This document shows, in pieces, positions 1-8,989 of a stretch of DNA of 17,098 nucleotides. Each line of letters begins with the position of its first letter. Position 1 is the stretch's first letter. A program made the translations under genes and the position numbers. The notes under the pieces were generated by a model that saw only the letters and a program-made list of their open reading frames with translations, did not search any database and was not told the DNA's origin. Source of the stretch: Planctomycetaceae bacterium (GTDB taxonomy: Bacteria; Planctomycetota; Phycisphaerae; Phycisphaerales; SM1A02); the NCBI GenBank assembly GCA_002685335.1, contig NYWY01000014.1, positions 1-17,098 of the forward strand, written 5' to 3'.

Positions 1-1
1 C

Positions 2-1549
2 CTGGTGGTCTTCGGCGTCCTTCTCTTCACCACCTTCGATCGAGTGAAGGCCACTCCGACCGCCTTCGTCCCGTCGGAGGATCAGGGTTGGGTCTTCAAC
101 TTCGTGGCGCTCCCCAGCGGCTCCAGCCTCGAGCGGACCGAAGCGGTCTGTGCCGAGATCGCCGAAAAACTCCGCAACACCCCTGGTGTGAGCAGCGTCG
201 ATGCCATCTCGGGATACGACTTCATCGACGGCTACAGCGACATGTCGACCGGCGTGGTCTTCGCGATCCTCGATGACTGGGAGGAGCGGTCCACCCATCC
301 CGAACAGCAGATCCCGGCCCTCCTTGAAGTCTGCAAGAAGAAGTTCGCAGGCATGGAGACGGCGGCGGTCATTCCGATCAATCCACCGCCGATCCCCGGC
401 CTCGGATCCACGGGCGGGTTCGAGTACGAAGTTCAGGATCTCCTGGGCCGAGGTACCGACGAACTCCTTGCGGCCACCCTCGCCTTCATCGAGAAGTGCG
501 AAGCCCGGCCCGAGATCGATCGACTTCTCTGCGATCTCCGTACCGACTACCCGCAGGTCGAACTCGACATCGACCGGATCGAGGCCCAGCGGCTTGGGGC
601 GTCCATGGGTGCGGTCTTCCAGACCCTGCAGATCCATCTTGCCGGGTTCTATGTGAACAACTGGAACCAGTACGGCCAGGTCTATCAGGTGAATCTGCAG
701 GCCGAAGGTGCCGATCGAATGACCCTCGACGATGTGCTGGCCCTCCGGGTTCCCAGTCGTTTCGGTGGGACCATTCCGCTTCGGCAGTTCGTGAAGCTCC
801 ACGAAGTGTCAGGCCCGGTCAATCTCCAGCACTACAACTTGTACGAATCCGCTCAGGTGCTCGGTGGCCCGGCCAAGGGTTTCTCGGGTGGCCAGGCCGT
901 GAAGGCGTTGATGGAGGTCTCCCAGACCGAACTCATCGAAAAGGGTTGGGGCGGCGAATGGACGGGCACCGTCTATCAGCAGCTGAAGGCCGGTTCGGCC
1001 TCGATCGCGATCTTCGGGTTCTCCCTGATCATCGTGTTCCTGGTTCTGGCCGCGCTGTACGAGAGTTGGTCGATGCCGTTCATCATCCTGCTCTCGGTGC
1101 CGCTCGCGGTGCTTGGTGCGGTGCTCGCCCTGCAGATTCGAGGCATTCCACTCGACGTCTACGGACAGATCGGACTGTTGATGCTGGTCGGTCTCGCGGC
1201 GAAGAATGCGATCCTGATCGTGGAATTCGCGAAGGGACTCCGAGAGGAAGGTCGCGGAATCATCGAGTCCGCGATGGAAGCGGCGCGGCTGCGGCTGCGT
1301 CCGATCCTGATGACCGCGTTCGCGTTCATCCTCGGCGTCCTCCCCCTGGTCTTCGCGACCGGTCCGGGTGCGAATGCCCGCCACTCGATCGGAACCACCG
1401 TGCTCGGTGGCATGATCGCCTCCACGATCCTCAGCCTGCTCTTCGTCCCCGTTCTCTATGTGATCTTCGAAGTCGTTCGGGAGCGATTCGCCGGACCGCC
1501 TCCGACCGATGAGCCGACGCCGGAATCCTCGCCGACCCCCTCCATCTGA
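2..1549 (+). CDS. RND efflux pump inner-membrane subunit, AcrB/HAE1 family (5'-truncated)
   Basis: This is the C-terminal half of a proton-driven RND multidrug exporter; the frame is open to the left window edge, so the start is missing. The visible part begins at a membrane segment just before the second periplasmic loop, which starts with a PSEDQG motif (AcrB has PDEDQG). The periplasmic porter/docking region follows, to about residue 325, numbering from the GTG at position 5. It includes FYVNNWNQYGQVYQV, matching the HAE1 'N-x-x-N-x-x-G-x-x-Y-x-V' region. Membrane helices fill about residues 330-500. The proton-relay residues of AcrB helices 10 and 11 are kept: Lys400 in AAKNAILIVEF (AcrB K940) and Thr437 in RLRPILMT (AcrB T978). 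The family is about 1,030-1,050 residues long, so roughly half is present. The protein probably works with a membrane-fusion protein and an outer-membrane channel encoded upstream. The substrate cannot be inferred. Confidence 0.95.
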   Translation: MVVFGVLLFTTFDRVKATPTAFVPSEDQGWVFNFVALPSGSSLERTEAVCAEIAEKLRNTPGVSSVDAISGYDFIDGYSDMSTGVVFAILDDWEERSTHPEQQIPALLEVCKKKFAGMETAAVIPINPPPIPGLGSTGGFEYEVQDLLGRGTDELLAATLAFIEKCEARPEIDRLLCDLRTDYPQVELDIDRIEAQRLGASMGAVFQTLQIHLAGFYVNNWNQYGQVYQVNLQAEGADRMTLDDVLALRVPSRFGGTIPLRQFVKLHEVSGPVNLQHYNLYESAQVLGGPAKGFSGGQAVKALMEVSQTELIEKGWGGEWTGTVYQQLKAGSASIAIFGFSLIIVFLVLAALYESWSMPFIILLSVPLAVLGAVLALQIRGIPLDVYGQIGLLMLVGLAAKNAILIVEFAKGLREEGRGIIESAMEAARLRLRPILMTAFAFILGVLPLVFATGPGANARHSIGTTVLGGMIASTILSLLFVPVLYVIFEVVRERFAGPPPTDEPTPESSPTPSI

Positions 1550-1603
1550 CGGACTTGGGGAATCAAGGGTTGTCCGGCCTGACGAAGCGGATACCGTCGG
1601 GTC

Positions 1604-3106
1604 ATGACTCGACCCCTCAAGACCAGTCGTCGTGACTTCCTCGCGATCTCCGCCACCGGCGCGGCCGTCACGGTGCTGCCGGCGGGTACCGAGGCTTCGG
1701 CGCCTCCCGCAACCACCGCGGCGATCACTCCCGACCCACTCGACGGACCGAACCTCCGGGTGGCGGTGGTCGGGGTCCGGGGCCGGGGCATGAACCACGT
1801 TCGTGGCCTGCAGGCCCAGCCCGGCTGTCAGGTGGTCGCCTTGTGCGACGTCGATTCCGAAATCCTCGCGCGACGAGCGGCGGAATGCGCCGCCGGCACC
1901 GAGGACCGGGCGGGCTTCACGGTCGAGACCACCGGCGATGTCCGGACGCTCCTGGAACGAGACGACATCGATGCGATCGCGATCGCGACGCCGAATCACA
2001 CCCACGCGATGCTGGCGTGCTGGGCGCTCGACGCCGGCAAGCACGTCTACGTCGAGAAGCCGGTCTCCCACGTGGTGGGCGAGGGTGCGCTGATCGTGGA
2101 GGCGGCGGAACGAAACCGGAGGATCTGTGCGACCGGGACCCAGGGCCGCTCGGCCCGCAGCGTGCGGGACGCGATCGACTTCGTGCATGCCGGCGGTCTC
2201 GGCAAGGTGCATTGCTCACGTGGTCTCTGCTACAAGCCACGCCGCCCGATCGGGACGGTGGAGACCCCTCGATTCGCGCCCGCGACCGTGGACTACGATC
2301 GATGGCTGGGACCGGTCGAGTATCGCGCCCTGCAGCGACCGCAGCTCCACTACGACTGGCACTGGGATCTCCACACCGGCAACGGTGATCTCGGAAACCA
2401 GGGCATTCACCAGATGGACATCGCGCGCTGGGCCCTGGACTGCGACCGGATGCCGGCGCGGGTGGCCTCGGTGGGTGGGCGACTGGGCGACGTCGACGCC
2501 GGCGACAGTCCCAACACCCAGGTGGCGATCTTCGATTGCGACGGCGTTCCGCTGGTCTTCGAGGTTCGGGGATTGCCACGGAACAAGGCGGCCCGTGCGG
2601 ACACGTGGGAGATGGATCAGTTCGAAGGGCAGTCGATCGGCAACGTGATCCACGGCGAGAACGGAGTCGTCCGGATCTCGAATTCCTATTCCTGGGCCGA
2701 GCACATCGATCGGGACGGCGTGAAACGGAAGGAATGGAAGGGTGGGGGGGATCACTTCGCGAACTTCGTCGCCGCGGTGAAGGCCGATGATCCGAGTCTG
2801 CTGAACGCCTCCATTCGGGATGGACATCTTTCGTCCGCCTACTGCCACCTGGGAATCCTGTCCCACCGGCTCGGGGAGTCACGCCCCCCGGAGGAGGTCG
2901 ACGCGGCCTGGTCCGGGGACGCCACGGCGTCGGAGGCCTGGGGACGCATGCGGGACCATCTTCGCGCCAACGAGATCGATCTCGATGCGACGCCGGTCGT
3001 CCTCGGTCGCCCCCTGCGGGTCGACGCCGAGGGGACCCGGGTGACGGGCGATCCCGAAGCCACCGCGATGCTGGCACGCGAGTGCCGGGAACCCTTCATC
3101 TTCTGA
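1604..3106 (+). CDS. Tat-exported Gfo/Idh/MocA family NAD(P)-dependent oxidoreductase
   Basis: The 500-residue protein starts with a twin-arginine signal (TSRRDFLA at about residues 8-15, then a hydrophobic stretch ending near ASA), so it is probably folded with its cofactor in the cytoplasm and exported. A Rossmann fold follows, with VAVVGVRGRG as the nucleotide-binding loop and the CDVD strand end. The Gfo/Idh/MocA signature EKP includes Lys152, and the C-terminal domain holds the catalytic-type GIHQMD motif (His269, Asp272). Family members oxidise or reduce sugars, inositols or glycosides; the exact substrate is not visible. The start is the first ATG that gives a complete Tat signal; no clear Shine-Dalgarno sequence precedes it. 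Its TGA overlaps the ATG of the next gene by one base (TGATG), which suggests translational coupling. Similar secreted proteins are abundant in Planctomycetota. The coupled partner points to a sugar or 3-keto-glycoside pathway, which is inference. Confidence 0.93.
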   Translation: MTRPLKTSRRDFLAISATGAAVTVLPAGTEASAPPATTAAITPDPLDGPNLRVAVVGVRGRGMNHVRGLQAQPGCQVVALCDVDSEILARRAAECAAGTEDRAGFTVETTGDVRTLLERDDIDAIAIATPNHTHAMLACWALDAGKHVYVEKPVSHVVGEGALIVEAAERNRRICATGTQGRSARSVRDAIDFVHAGGLGKVHCSRGLCYKPRRPIGTVETPRFAPATVDYDRWLGPVEYRALQRPQLHYDWHWDLHTGNGDLGNQGIHQMDIARWALDCDRMPARVASVGGRLGDVDAGDSPNTQVAIFDCDGVPLVFEVRGLPRNKAARADTWEMDQFEGQSIGNVIHGENGVVRISNSYSWAEHIDRDGVKRKEWKGGGDHFANFVAAVKADDPSLLNASIRDGHLSSAYCHLGILSHRLGESRPPEEVDAAWSGDATASEAWGRMRDHLRANEIDLDATPVVLGRPLRVDAEGTRVTGDPEATAMLARECREPFIF

Positions 3107-4863
3107 TGCCTTCGACCTCGGGATCCTCCGCCATGATCGATCGACGCCTGTTCCTGAGCACCGCCGCCGTCGCCGCAACGGCCGGCGCCTGGGCGGATCG
3201 AATTCGTTCCGTCGGATCGGCCGACATCTCCGATCTCCGCTTCGGAATGGTCACCTATCTCTGGGGACGGGACCTCCCGCTTCCAGAACTCCTGCGGGCC
3301 TGCGAAGCATCGAATCTCGATGGCGTGGAACTCCGAACCACCCACGCCCATGGAGTGGAACCCTCGCTCGGCCCCGCGGCGCTGGCGGACATCCGGGCGG
3401 GCTTCGACGATTCGCCCGTGACCCTCGTCGGTCTCGGAAGCGATGAACGACTGGACGCTCCCGATCCGGACCGCCTCGAGCGCTCGATGACATCGATCCG
3501 GAGTTTCCTTCGGTGCTCCGCGGCGCTGGGCGCGACCGGGGTCAAGGTGAAGCCCGATTCCTTTCATCCGGGAGTGGAGCGGGCGGTGACCATCGACCAG
3601 ATCGGTCGCAGTCTCGGGGCCCTCGGGCCGTTCGCCGCCGACCAGGGACAGGAACTTCGGCTGGAGGTGCATGGAGGATGCGCCGATCCCCGGGTCATCG
3701 AGGAGATCGTGTCGATCGCGGATCATCCCGCGGTCCGGGTCTGTTGGAACTGCAACCCGACGGATCTTCGCGGCCCGGGATTCGGCCGGCACTACGACCG
3801 TCTCCGGCCGCACTTCGGTCGGACCCTGCACGTGCGGGAACTCGACACCGTCGACTATCCGATCGTGGATCTGCTCGAGCGGGTCTCGACCGACGGATAC
3901 CAGGGATTCGTCCTGCTCGAAGCCCACACGCCTCCGCCTCGCCATCGGTTGCCCGCCCTGGCCAACCAGCGGGCGATCTTCGATGTCCGGACTCGGCGGA
4001 CGGCCGGGACGAAGAAAGCCACCGACCCATCCCCGATCCGGATTGCGCCGCGCCGGAACGCTCCGAACCTGCTGGACGTCCGGGCGGGAGGAGAGTCGTT
4101 CTGTACCGTGAGGCTGGGCGGGGGCGATCGCACTCCCGCGATCTTCCCTTTGAATGCGCCGGGTCGACGCCTCGTGGTGAGAGGATTTCCGTTCGTACGC
4201 ATCGATGGCGAGTCCCGGGACCATCCGCATCACCGGGGCCTGTGGTTCGCGCACGGTGACGTGGGGGGCCTCGACTTCTGGCACGATCCTGCGTGTCGGG
4301 TGGTGGTGCGAAGGCACGAGATTCTCGGTGAGGACACCGTGCGATTCGTCGCGGGATGGATCGGTCCGGAAGGACCGGTGGCGACCGAGACCCGCACGCT
4401 GCGATTCACCGCGGACCCGCATCGACACCGGATCGAGACCACGATCGAACTGGTTCCGGTCGGGGAGCGACTGGTCATGGGTGACACCAAGGAAGGGATG
4501 TTCGCGATGCGGCTCGCACCCACGCTCCGGGTGGAAGGCTCCGTGGCACGGGGTCGCCTGGAGAACGCCGAAGGCGTGTTCGACCGGGCGTGCTGGGGCC
4601 GACGCTCGGCGTGGATGATCGCGGAAGGACCGATTGGTGGCCGTCTGGTTCGAGTGACGGTGGAGGACCACGAAGAGAATCCCGGCTTCCCCACCCACTG
4701 GCACGCCCGGCCGTACGGTCTGCTCGCCGCGAATCCATTCGGCCGTCGCGCCTTCGAAGGTGATGACGCCCCTTCCGGAGCCACGACGATCACCCGGGAG
4801 TCTCCGCTCCGGCTCCGCTACGTGACCACCCTGGAGACCCGGCCGGACGTCGCGGACGTCTGA
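3106..4863 (+). CDS. Fusion protein: sugar phosphate isomerase/epimerase-like TIM barrel + DUF6807 (PmoA family) domain, probable Tat export
   Basis: Two domains normally found as separate proteins are joined here (585 residues). After a Tat-like signal (DRRLFLSTAAVAA), about residues 45-290 form a xylose-isomerase/AP-endonuclease-2-type barrel. Likely metal or catalytic ligands sit at strand ends: Glu187 and His189 (LEVHGG), Asn215/Asn217/Asp220 (WNCNPTD), His242 and Glu245 (HVREL), Glu272 (LLEAH). From about residue 310 to the end is a DUF6807 domain, recognisable from DHPHHRGLWFAHGD (His373, His375, His376) and GGLDFW. DUF6807 has no established reaction. Barrels of this type beside Gfo/Idh/MocA enzymes include 3-keto-glycoside lyases and epimerases, so a role after the upstream oxidoreductase is plausible but inferred. 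The start at 3106 is chosen for the TGATG overlap. ATG 3133, which gives MIDRRLFLS and a more typical short Tat n-region, is an equally reasonable alternative. The gene ends 29 nt before a strong terminator. Confidence 0.85.
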   Translation: MPSTSGSSAMIDRRLFLSTAAVAATAGAWADRIRSVGSADISDLRFGMVTYLWGRDLPLPELLRACEASNLDGVELRTTHAHGVEPSLGPAALADIRAGFDDSPVTLVGLGSDERLDAPDPDRLERSMTSIRSFLRCSAALGATGVKVKPDSFHPGVERAVTIDQIGRSLGALGPFAADQGQELRLEVHGGCADPRVIEEIVSIADHPAVRVCWNCNPTDLRGPGFGRHYDRLRPHFGRTLHVRELDTVDYPIVDLLERVSTDGYQGFVLLEAHTPPPRHRLPALANQRAIFDVRTRRTAGTKKATDPSPIRIAPRRNAPNLLDVRAGGESFCTVRLGGGDRTPAIFPLNAPGRRLVVRGFPFVRIDGESRDHPHHRGLWFAHGDVGGLDFWHDPACRVVVRRHEILGEDTVRFVAGWIGPEGPVATETRTLRFTADPHRHRIETTIELVPVGERLVMGDTKEGMFAMRLAPTLRVEGSVARGRLENAEGVFDRACWGRRSAWMIAEGPIGGRLVRVTVEDHEENPGFPTHWHARPYGLLAANPFGRRAFEGDDAPSGATTITRESPLRLRYVTTLETRPDVADV

Positions 4864-4888
4864 TCGGGAACGAGGTTCGACGGGCAGG

Positions 4889-4936
4889 AAAAGACGCCAC
4901 GGGATCCCGAAGAGGATCCCGCGGCGTCGTGTTCTT
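4889..4936. terminator. Bidirectional intrinsic terminator between convergent genes
   Basis: A 15-bp stem with a single A-C mismatch (arms 4893-4907 and 4914-4928) closes a 6-nt CGAAGA loop. It lies between the stop of the barrel-DUF6807 gene (4863) and the clpB stop (4953), which face each other. Read on the minus strand, the stem is followed directly by TTTTCC (complement of 4887-4892), a reasonable factor-independent terminator 25 nt after clpB. Read on the plus strand, the trailing T-tract is weaker (GTGTTCTT). It probably serves both genes, better for clpB. Confidence 0.85.
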
Positions 4937-4952
4937 CCGACCGGCGTACGAA

Positions 4953-7610
4953 TCAGTCGTCGATCACCACGCCCTCGACCGTCTCGACCCCGACTTCCGG
5001 GTCGGGTGCGGGCCGGTGATCGAAGACGAACTGCTCGCCGTTGGTGGTCACCAGGATCGTGTCGCCGGGCTCGTATCGACCCGAGAGGATGCGGGTCGCG
5101 ATGGGGTTCTCGATTCGCTGCTGGATCACCCGCTTCAGCGGGCGGGCGCCGAACTGCGGGTCGAAGCCCTCCGCCGCCAGGGCCTTCATGGCCTCGTCGG
5201 CGATCTCGATCCCGAGTTCCCGGTCCGCGAGTCGTCCGCGCAGGAGTTCCAGCTGGATGCCCACGATGCTCGCGAGCTGTTCCCGACCGAGCTGCTGGAA
5301 GATGACGGTGTCGTCGATCCGATTGATCAGTTCGGGTCGGAGATGCTCCTTCAGCATCTCCTTCACTCCGGCCTCGATCTCTTCGTGAATCGCGCCATCC
5401 TCGGTCATCTCGAGGATCTTGCGGGATCCGATGTTGCTGGTCATCACGATGATCGTGTTGGAGAAGTCGACCGTCCGGCCGTGCCCGTCGGTGAGTCGGC
5501 CGTCATCGAGGACCTGCAGCAGCACGTTGGAGACGTCGGGGTGCGCCTTCTCCATCTCGTCGAAGAGGATCACCGCGTAGGGGCGACGCCGCACCGCTTC
5601 GGTGAGTCGACCGCCTTCCTCGTATCCCACGTATCCGGGAGGCGCTCCGATCAATCGGGCGACCGCATGCTGTTCCATGTACTCGCTCATGTCGATGCGG
5701 ACCATCGCCTCCTCGGTGTCGAAGAGGAAGTTGGCGAGCGCCTTGCAGAGTTCGGTCTTGCCGACGCCGGTGGGACCGAGGAAGAGGAACGACCCGATGG
5801 GTCGATGAGCCTCGCCGAGCCCGGCGCGATTTCGGCGGACCGCTTCGCTCACCGCCCGGACGGCATCGTCCTGACCGACCACGCGATCTTCGAGCACCGA
5901 TTCCATTCGCAGCAGCTTGTCGCGTTCGCCTTCGACCAGGCGATCGACGGGAATGCCGGTCCATCGGGCCACCACTTCGGCGATCTGCTCGCTGTCCACT
6001 TCCTCCTTCACCAGCGCTTCGCCTGACTCCTGCCGTTGATGCAAGGATGTCTCCGCCGCGGCGAGTTGTTCATCGAGATGCCGAAGATCGCCGTATTGGA
6101 TGCGGCTCGCACCTTCGAAGTCACCGATTCGCTTGGCCTGTTCGAGTTCGGTCTGCTTGCGATCGATCTCCGCCTTGACCTCCTTGATCCGATCCAGGTC
6201 CTCCTTTTCGATCTCCCACTGGGCGGTGAGGCCCTGGTTTCGTTCCTCGATCGAGGCGAGCTCCTCTTCGATCGCCTCAAGGCGTTTCTTCGCGCCCGCG
6301 TCCTTGTCGCTCTCGAGTTTGAGACCTTCACGCTCGATCTCCAACTGCATGATCCTCCGACGGATCTCATCCAGTTCGGTGGGCATCGAATCGTTCTCGA
6401 TCCGCAGCTTCGAACTGGCCTCGTCCAGAAGATCGATCGCCTTGTCCGGCAGGAATCGATCGCTGATGTAGCGATCCGAAAGTCGAGCCGCGGTCACCAG
6501 AGCGCCGTCCTGGATCCGGATCCCGTGGTGAGCCTCGTAGCGCGGCTTGAGTCCCCGGAGGATGGCGATGGTGTCCTCGAGTCCGGGCTCCCCCACGAAG
6601 ACCGGCTGGAACCGTCGTTCGAACGCGGCGTCCTTCTCGATGTGCTTGCGATACTCGTCGAGCGTGGTGGCCCCGATGCAGCGGAGTTCACCCCGGGCGA
6701 GGGCGGGTTTCAGCAGGTTGCCGGCACTGACCGCTCCGTCCGCCTGTCCGGCTCCGACGATGGTGTGGAGCTCGTCGATGAAGAGGATGATCGCGCCTTC
6801 GCTCGCCGCGACCTCCCGCAGCACGGCCTTGAGCCGTTCCTCGAACTCGCCCCGGAACTTCGCCCCGGCCAGCAACTGTCCGACGTCGAGGGCCATGATG
6901 CGGGCGTTCCGCATGCCGTCCGGGCAGTCGTGATCGACGATGCGGATGGCAAGGCCTTCGGCGATCGCGGTCTTTCCCACCCCGGGTTCTCCGATCAGAA
7001 CCGGGTTGTTCTTGGTCCGGCGGCTGAGCACCTGCATGCATCGTCGGATCTCCTCGTCGCGTCCGATGACCGGATCGATCTTCCCGGCGGTCGCGCGTTC
7101 GTTGAGATCGATCGCGTACTTCTTCAACGCCTCGTAGGTGCTTTCGGCGCCGGGATCATTGACCTGAGTGACTCCGGAGGCCTTGCGGATCTCATCGATC
7201 GCGATCTCGATCGACGGTCGAGTCGCTCCGCAGGAACTCAGGACCTCCGCCGCGTCACTCTTGATTTCAAAGAGCGCGAGTAGAAGGTGTTCGGTGGAGG
7301 TGTAACTGTCGCCTCGCTTCTCGGCTTCCGCCTCCGATCGCCGCAGGACATCCATGGTCGCGGGTGACGTGCGGGGCTGGGTGCCGGTGACGCTGGGAAG
7401 ACGTCCAAGCTGGGCTTCCGTGACTTCACGGACCCGTTCGGATTGGACGCCCGACTTGGCGAGGATCGAACCCACCACGCTCTGCCGATCCTCGAGCATC
7501 GCGCCCAGGATGTGCAGGGGGGTGAGTTCGGCGTGTGAGCGGGCGGTCGCCGTCGACTGCGCCGCGGCCAGGACTTCCTGGGCCAGGGTGGTGAATCGTT
7601 CCATCTGCAT
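4953..7610 (-). CDS. clpB: ATP-dependent disaggregase chaperone ClpB (Hsp100)
   Basis: The 885-residue protein is slightly longer than E. coli ClpB (857). It is a hexameric AAA+ disaggregase that works with DnaK/DnaJ/GrpE in the cytoplasm to resolubilise aggregates. Domains in order: a Clp N-domain (about 1-150, starting [12 protein letters not shown]); NBD1 with Walker A GEPGVGKT (Lys213) and Walker [10 protein letters not shown]; the coiled-coil M domain (about 410-530, rich in Glu/Lys/Arg); NBD2 with Walker A GPTGVGKT (Lys618) and Walker [15 protein letters not shown]; and the C-terminal oligomerisation domain with [14 protein letters not shown] short acidic C-terminal extension ends VVIDD. 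The ATG at 7610 is chosen because GGAG lies 10 nt upstream and the family start is M-x-x-E-R-F-T; the open frame upstream to 7736 is not conserved-looking. No CIRCE element (HrcA operator) or convincing sigma-32 promoter is visible upstream. The nearest gene upstream on the same strand is 201 nt away. Confidence 0.97.
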   Translation of the reverse strand: MQMERFTTLAQEVLAAAQSTATARSHAELTPLHILGAMLEDRQSVVGSILAKSGVQSERVREVTEAQLGRLPSVTGTQPRTSPATMDVLRRSEAEAEKRGDSYTSTEHLLLALFEIKSDAAEVLSSCGATRPSIEIAIDEIRKASGVTQVNDPGAESTYEALKKYAIDLNERATAGKIDPVIGRDEEIRRCMQVLSRRTKNNPVLIGEPGVGKTAIAEGLAIRIVDHDCPDGMRNARIMALDVGQLLAGAKFRGEFEERLKAVLREVAASEGAIILFIDELHTIVGAGQADGAVSAGNLLKPALARGELRCIGATTLDEYRKHIEKDAAFERRFQPVFVGEPGLEDTIAILRGLKPRYEAHHGIRIQDGALVTAARLSDRYISDRFLPDKAIDLLDEASSKLRIENDSMPTELDEIRRRIMQLEIEREGLKLESDKDAGAKKRLEAIEEELASIEERNQGLTAQWEIEKEDLDRIKEVKAEIDRKQTELEQAKRIGDFEGASRIQYGDLRHLDEQLAAAETSLHQRQESGEALVKEEVDSEQIAEVVARWTGIPVDRLVEGERDKLLRMESVLEDRVVGQDDAVRAVSEAVRRNRAGLGEAHRPIGSFLFLGPTGVGKTELCKALANFLFDTEEAMVRIDMSEYMEQHAVARLIGAPPGYVGYEEGGRLTEAVRRRPYAVILFDEMEKAHPDVSNVLLQVLDDGRLTDGHGRTVDFSNTIIVMTSNIGSRKILEMTEDGAIHEEIEAGVKEMLKEHLRPELINRIDDTVIFQQLGREQLASIVGIQLELLRGRLADRELGIEIADEAMKALAAEGFDPQFGARPLKRVIQQRIENPIATRILSGRYEPGDTILVTTNGEQFVFDHRPAPDPEVGVETVEGVVIDD

Positions 7611-7811
7611 GATTTTGGGTCTCCAGGTGCGGTGACGCCGACGCTCGGTCGCGCTTCCGCTTCGAGATGATTCGCAACCGCCATGCCGTTCACCGAATGC
7701 CGTCTCCCGACCTTGAAACGGGATCGACGGGTCCACTCGACTGCCGTTCGGGAAGGCGATCTTGAAGGGACCGGCCGTTCCCGTGCTTCCGAGAACCGAT
7801 GAGGAATCGGA

Positions 7812-8744
7812 TCACAGCATCGACACGGGGATCGCGGGAAACCCGTCGGGATGCACTTCCGGGCGATCGTTGATCCACGCGACGAGCCAGCGGAACGCAT
7901 CGACGAGTCGGGGACCCGGTCGATTGAACATCTGATTGCCGTCGACCAGCATGATCGCGTTGGGATCCCCATCCGCGACGGCCGGGAGTGCGTTCCACCA
8001 GTCGGTGGCCTGCAGGGCGGGAAGTTCACGAAGGATCGCGTCGAGGTCGTAGCCGCAGGGGCAGATGACGATCCGGTCCGGTTGGCTCGACACGATGTCT
8101 TCGGGCGTGACCTGCCGGCTCTTCGCTTCCGGCGGGTTCAGGGAATGTCGACCTCCGGCGTGCTCGATGAGTCCCGGGGTCCAATGCCCACCGACGAACG
8201 GCGGATCCATCCACTCGAGGAACAGGATCTCCGGTCCCGGCACGTAGGGATTCACGAAGTCGACCGCGGTCCAGTAGGCCTCGCGGGCCGCGACCATCGC
8301 CGCTTCCGCCTCTCGCTCCCGTCCGACGGCGCGTCCGACGAGCAGCAGGTCGTCGAGGACCTCCCACATCGTCTTGGGATCGAGGCTCACGATTTCAGGT
8401 CGGGGATCCATCCTGGCGACGGCGCCGCGCACGGTGGCGAGGTCGATGGAGCAGACTTCGCAGAGGTCCTGGGTGAGCACCACGTCGGGTGCGAGTTCGA
8501 TCAGGCGGTCGACGTCCAGTCGATACAGGCTCGTGTTGTCGGCCCCTTCGTCATCGAACACGGCGCGAACCTCGGCGTCGATTTCGGCGCTGGTGCCTCC
8601 GGAGGTCCGGGCCTCGGTCAGGATCGGTCGATCCGCGACCGAGGTCGGGTGATCGCACTCGTGACTGCGGCCGACGAGAAGGGATTCGCCACCGACGGCG
8701 CAGAGAACCTCGGTGGCGGACGGAAGCAGGCTGACGACTCGCAT
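7812..8744 (-). CDS. BtuF-like cobalamin-binding protein (periplasmic-binding-protein fold, COG0614), no signal peptide
   Basis: This 310-residue protein has the helical-backbone fold of vitamin B12 and iron-siderophore binding proteins. The N-terminus RVVSLLPSATE and the following GRSHECDHP are typical of the stand-alone 'cobalamin-binding protein' subgroup, as is LTQDLCEVCS in the first lobe. The second lobe carries FLEWMDPPFVGGHWTPGLIEHAGG and PCGYDLD. There is no signal peptide or lipobox: conserved residues begin at the initiator Met. It is therefore probably not a classical BtuF, and it may act inside the cell. No BtuC/BtuD transporter genes are adjacent. The start is fixed by conservation, but the sequence just before the ATG on this strand is CTCCTCC, the opposite of a ribosome binding site, so initiation may be leaderless or independent of Shine-Dalgarno pairing. 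No cobalamin riboswitch (B12 box) is visible in the 245 nt upstream. The ligand is inferred from the family. Confidence 0.85.
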   Translation of the reverse strand: MRVVSLLPSATEVLCAVGGESLLVGRSHECDHPTSVADRPILTEARTSGGTSAEIDAEVRAVFDDEGADNTSLYRLDVDRLIELAPDVVLTQDLCEVCSIDLATVRGAVARMDPRPEIVSLDPKTMWEVLDDLLLVGRAVGREREAEAAMVAAREAYWTAVDFVNPYVPGPEILFLEWMDPPFVGGHWTPGLIEHAGGRHSLNPPEAKSRQVTPEDIVSSQPDRIVICPCGYDLDAILRELPALQATDWWNALPAVADGDPNAIMLVDGNQMFNRPGPRLVDAFRWLVAWINDRPEVHPDGFPAIPVSML

Positions 8745-8989
8745 GGAGGAGATGGTACGCCCCCGGTTCCCGGGCGTCGTCCGATTCGCACGATCCGCGT
8801 GACCGGACCCGATGAAGGCGCACGACCCGCATCATCGGCATCGCCAGCCCGGATGGAGGCGTCGAAAGGTCCATGGGGTGGCCGGGAGCCGGGCCGGTGG
8901 CATTCTTGATTCCGTCCGGCCGAAAACGCCTCGCGCTGATCGCGGAGTGGATCCCGAATCCCGGTGGGACACCAGAGAAAGGTCAAGAT

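Noticed and set aside
2839..4704. A 621-codon open frame on the minus strand opposite the oxidoreductase and fusion genes
   Set aside because: It is a shadow of high-GC coding DNA: Arg/Pro/Ser/His-rich, without recognisable domains, fully antisense to genes with clear conserved motifs.
6036..7283. A 415-codon open frame on the plus strand inside clpB
   Set aside because: It is the antisense of a certain clpB gene with no conserved motifs; long antisense frames are common at this GC content.
7611..7736. N-terminal extension of clpB upstream of 7610
   Set aside because: The extra 42 residues are low-complexity and unlike ClpB, while ATG 7610 has a spaced GGAG and the family N-terminus.
7771..7803. 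Possible terminator after the BtuF-like gene (GGGACCGGCCGTTCCC and CCGATGAGGAATCGG)
   Set aside because: The stems are short or mismatched and no T-tract follows on the minus strand.
7611..7811. CIRCE or sigma-32 control site before clpB
   Set aside because: No GAGTGCTAA-type inverted repeat and no CTTGAA/CCCCAT pair on the minus strand. CTTGAA occurs twice only on the plus strand, the wrong orientation.
8745..8989. Cobalamin riboswitch upstream of the BtuF-like gene
   Set aside because: No GCCACTG B12 box or matching core was found on the minus strand. Only a small bulged hairpin at about 8756-8776 is visible.
8873..8989. Upstream extension of the secreted protein gene from 8873
   Set aside because: It would place 39 residues before a good signal peptide; ATG 8990 has GAGAAAGG at proper spacing.
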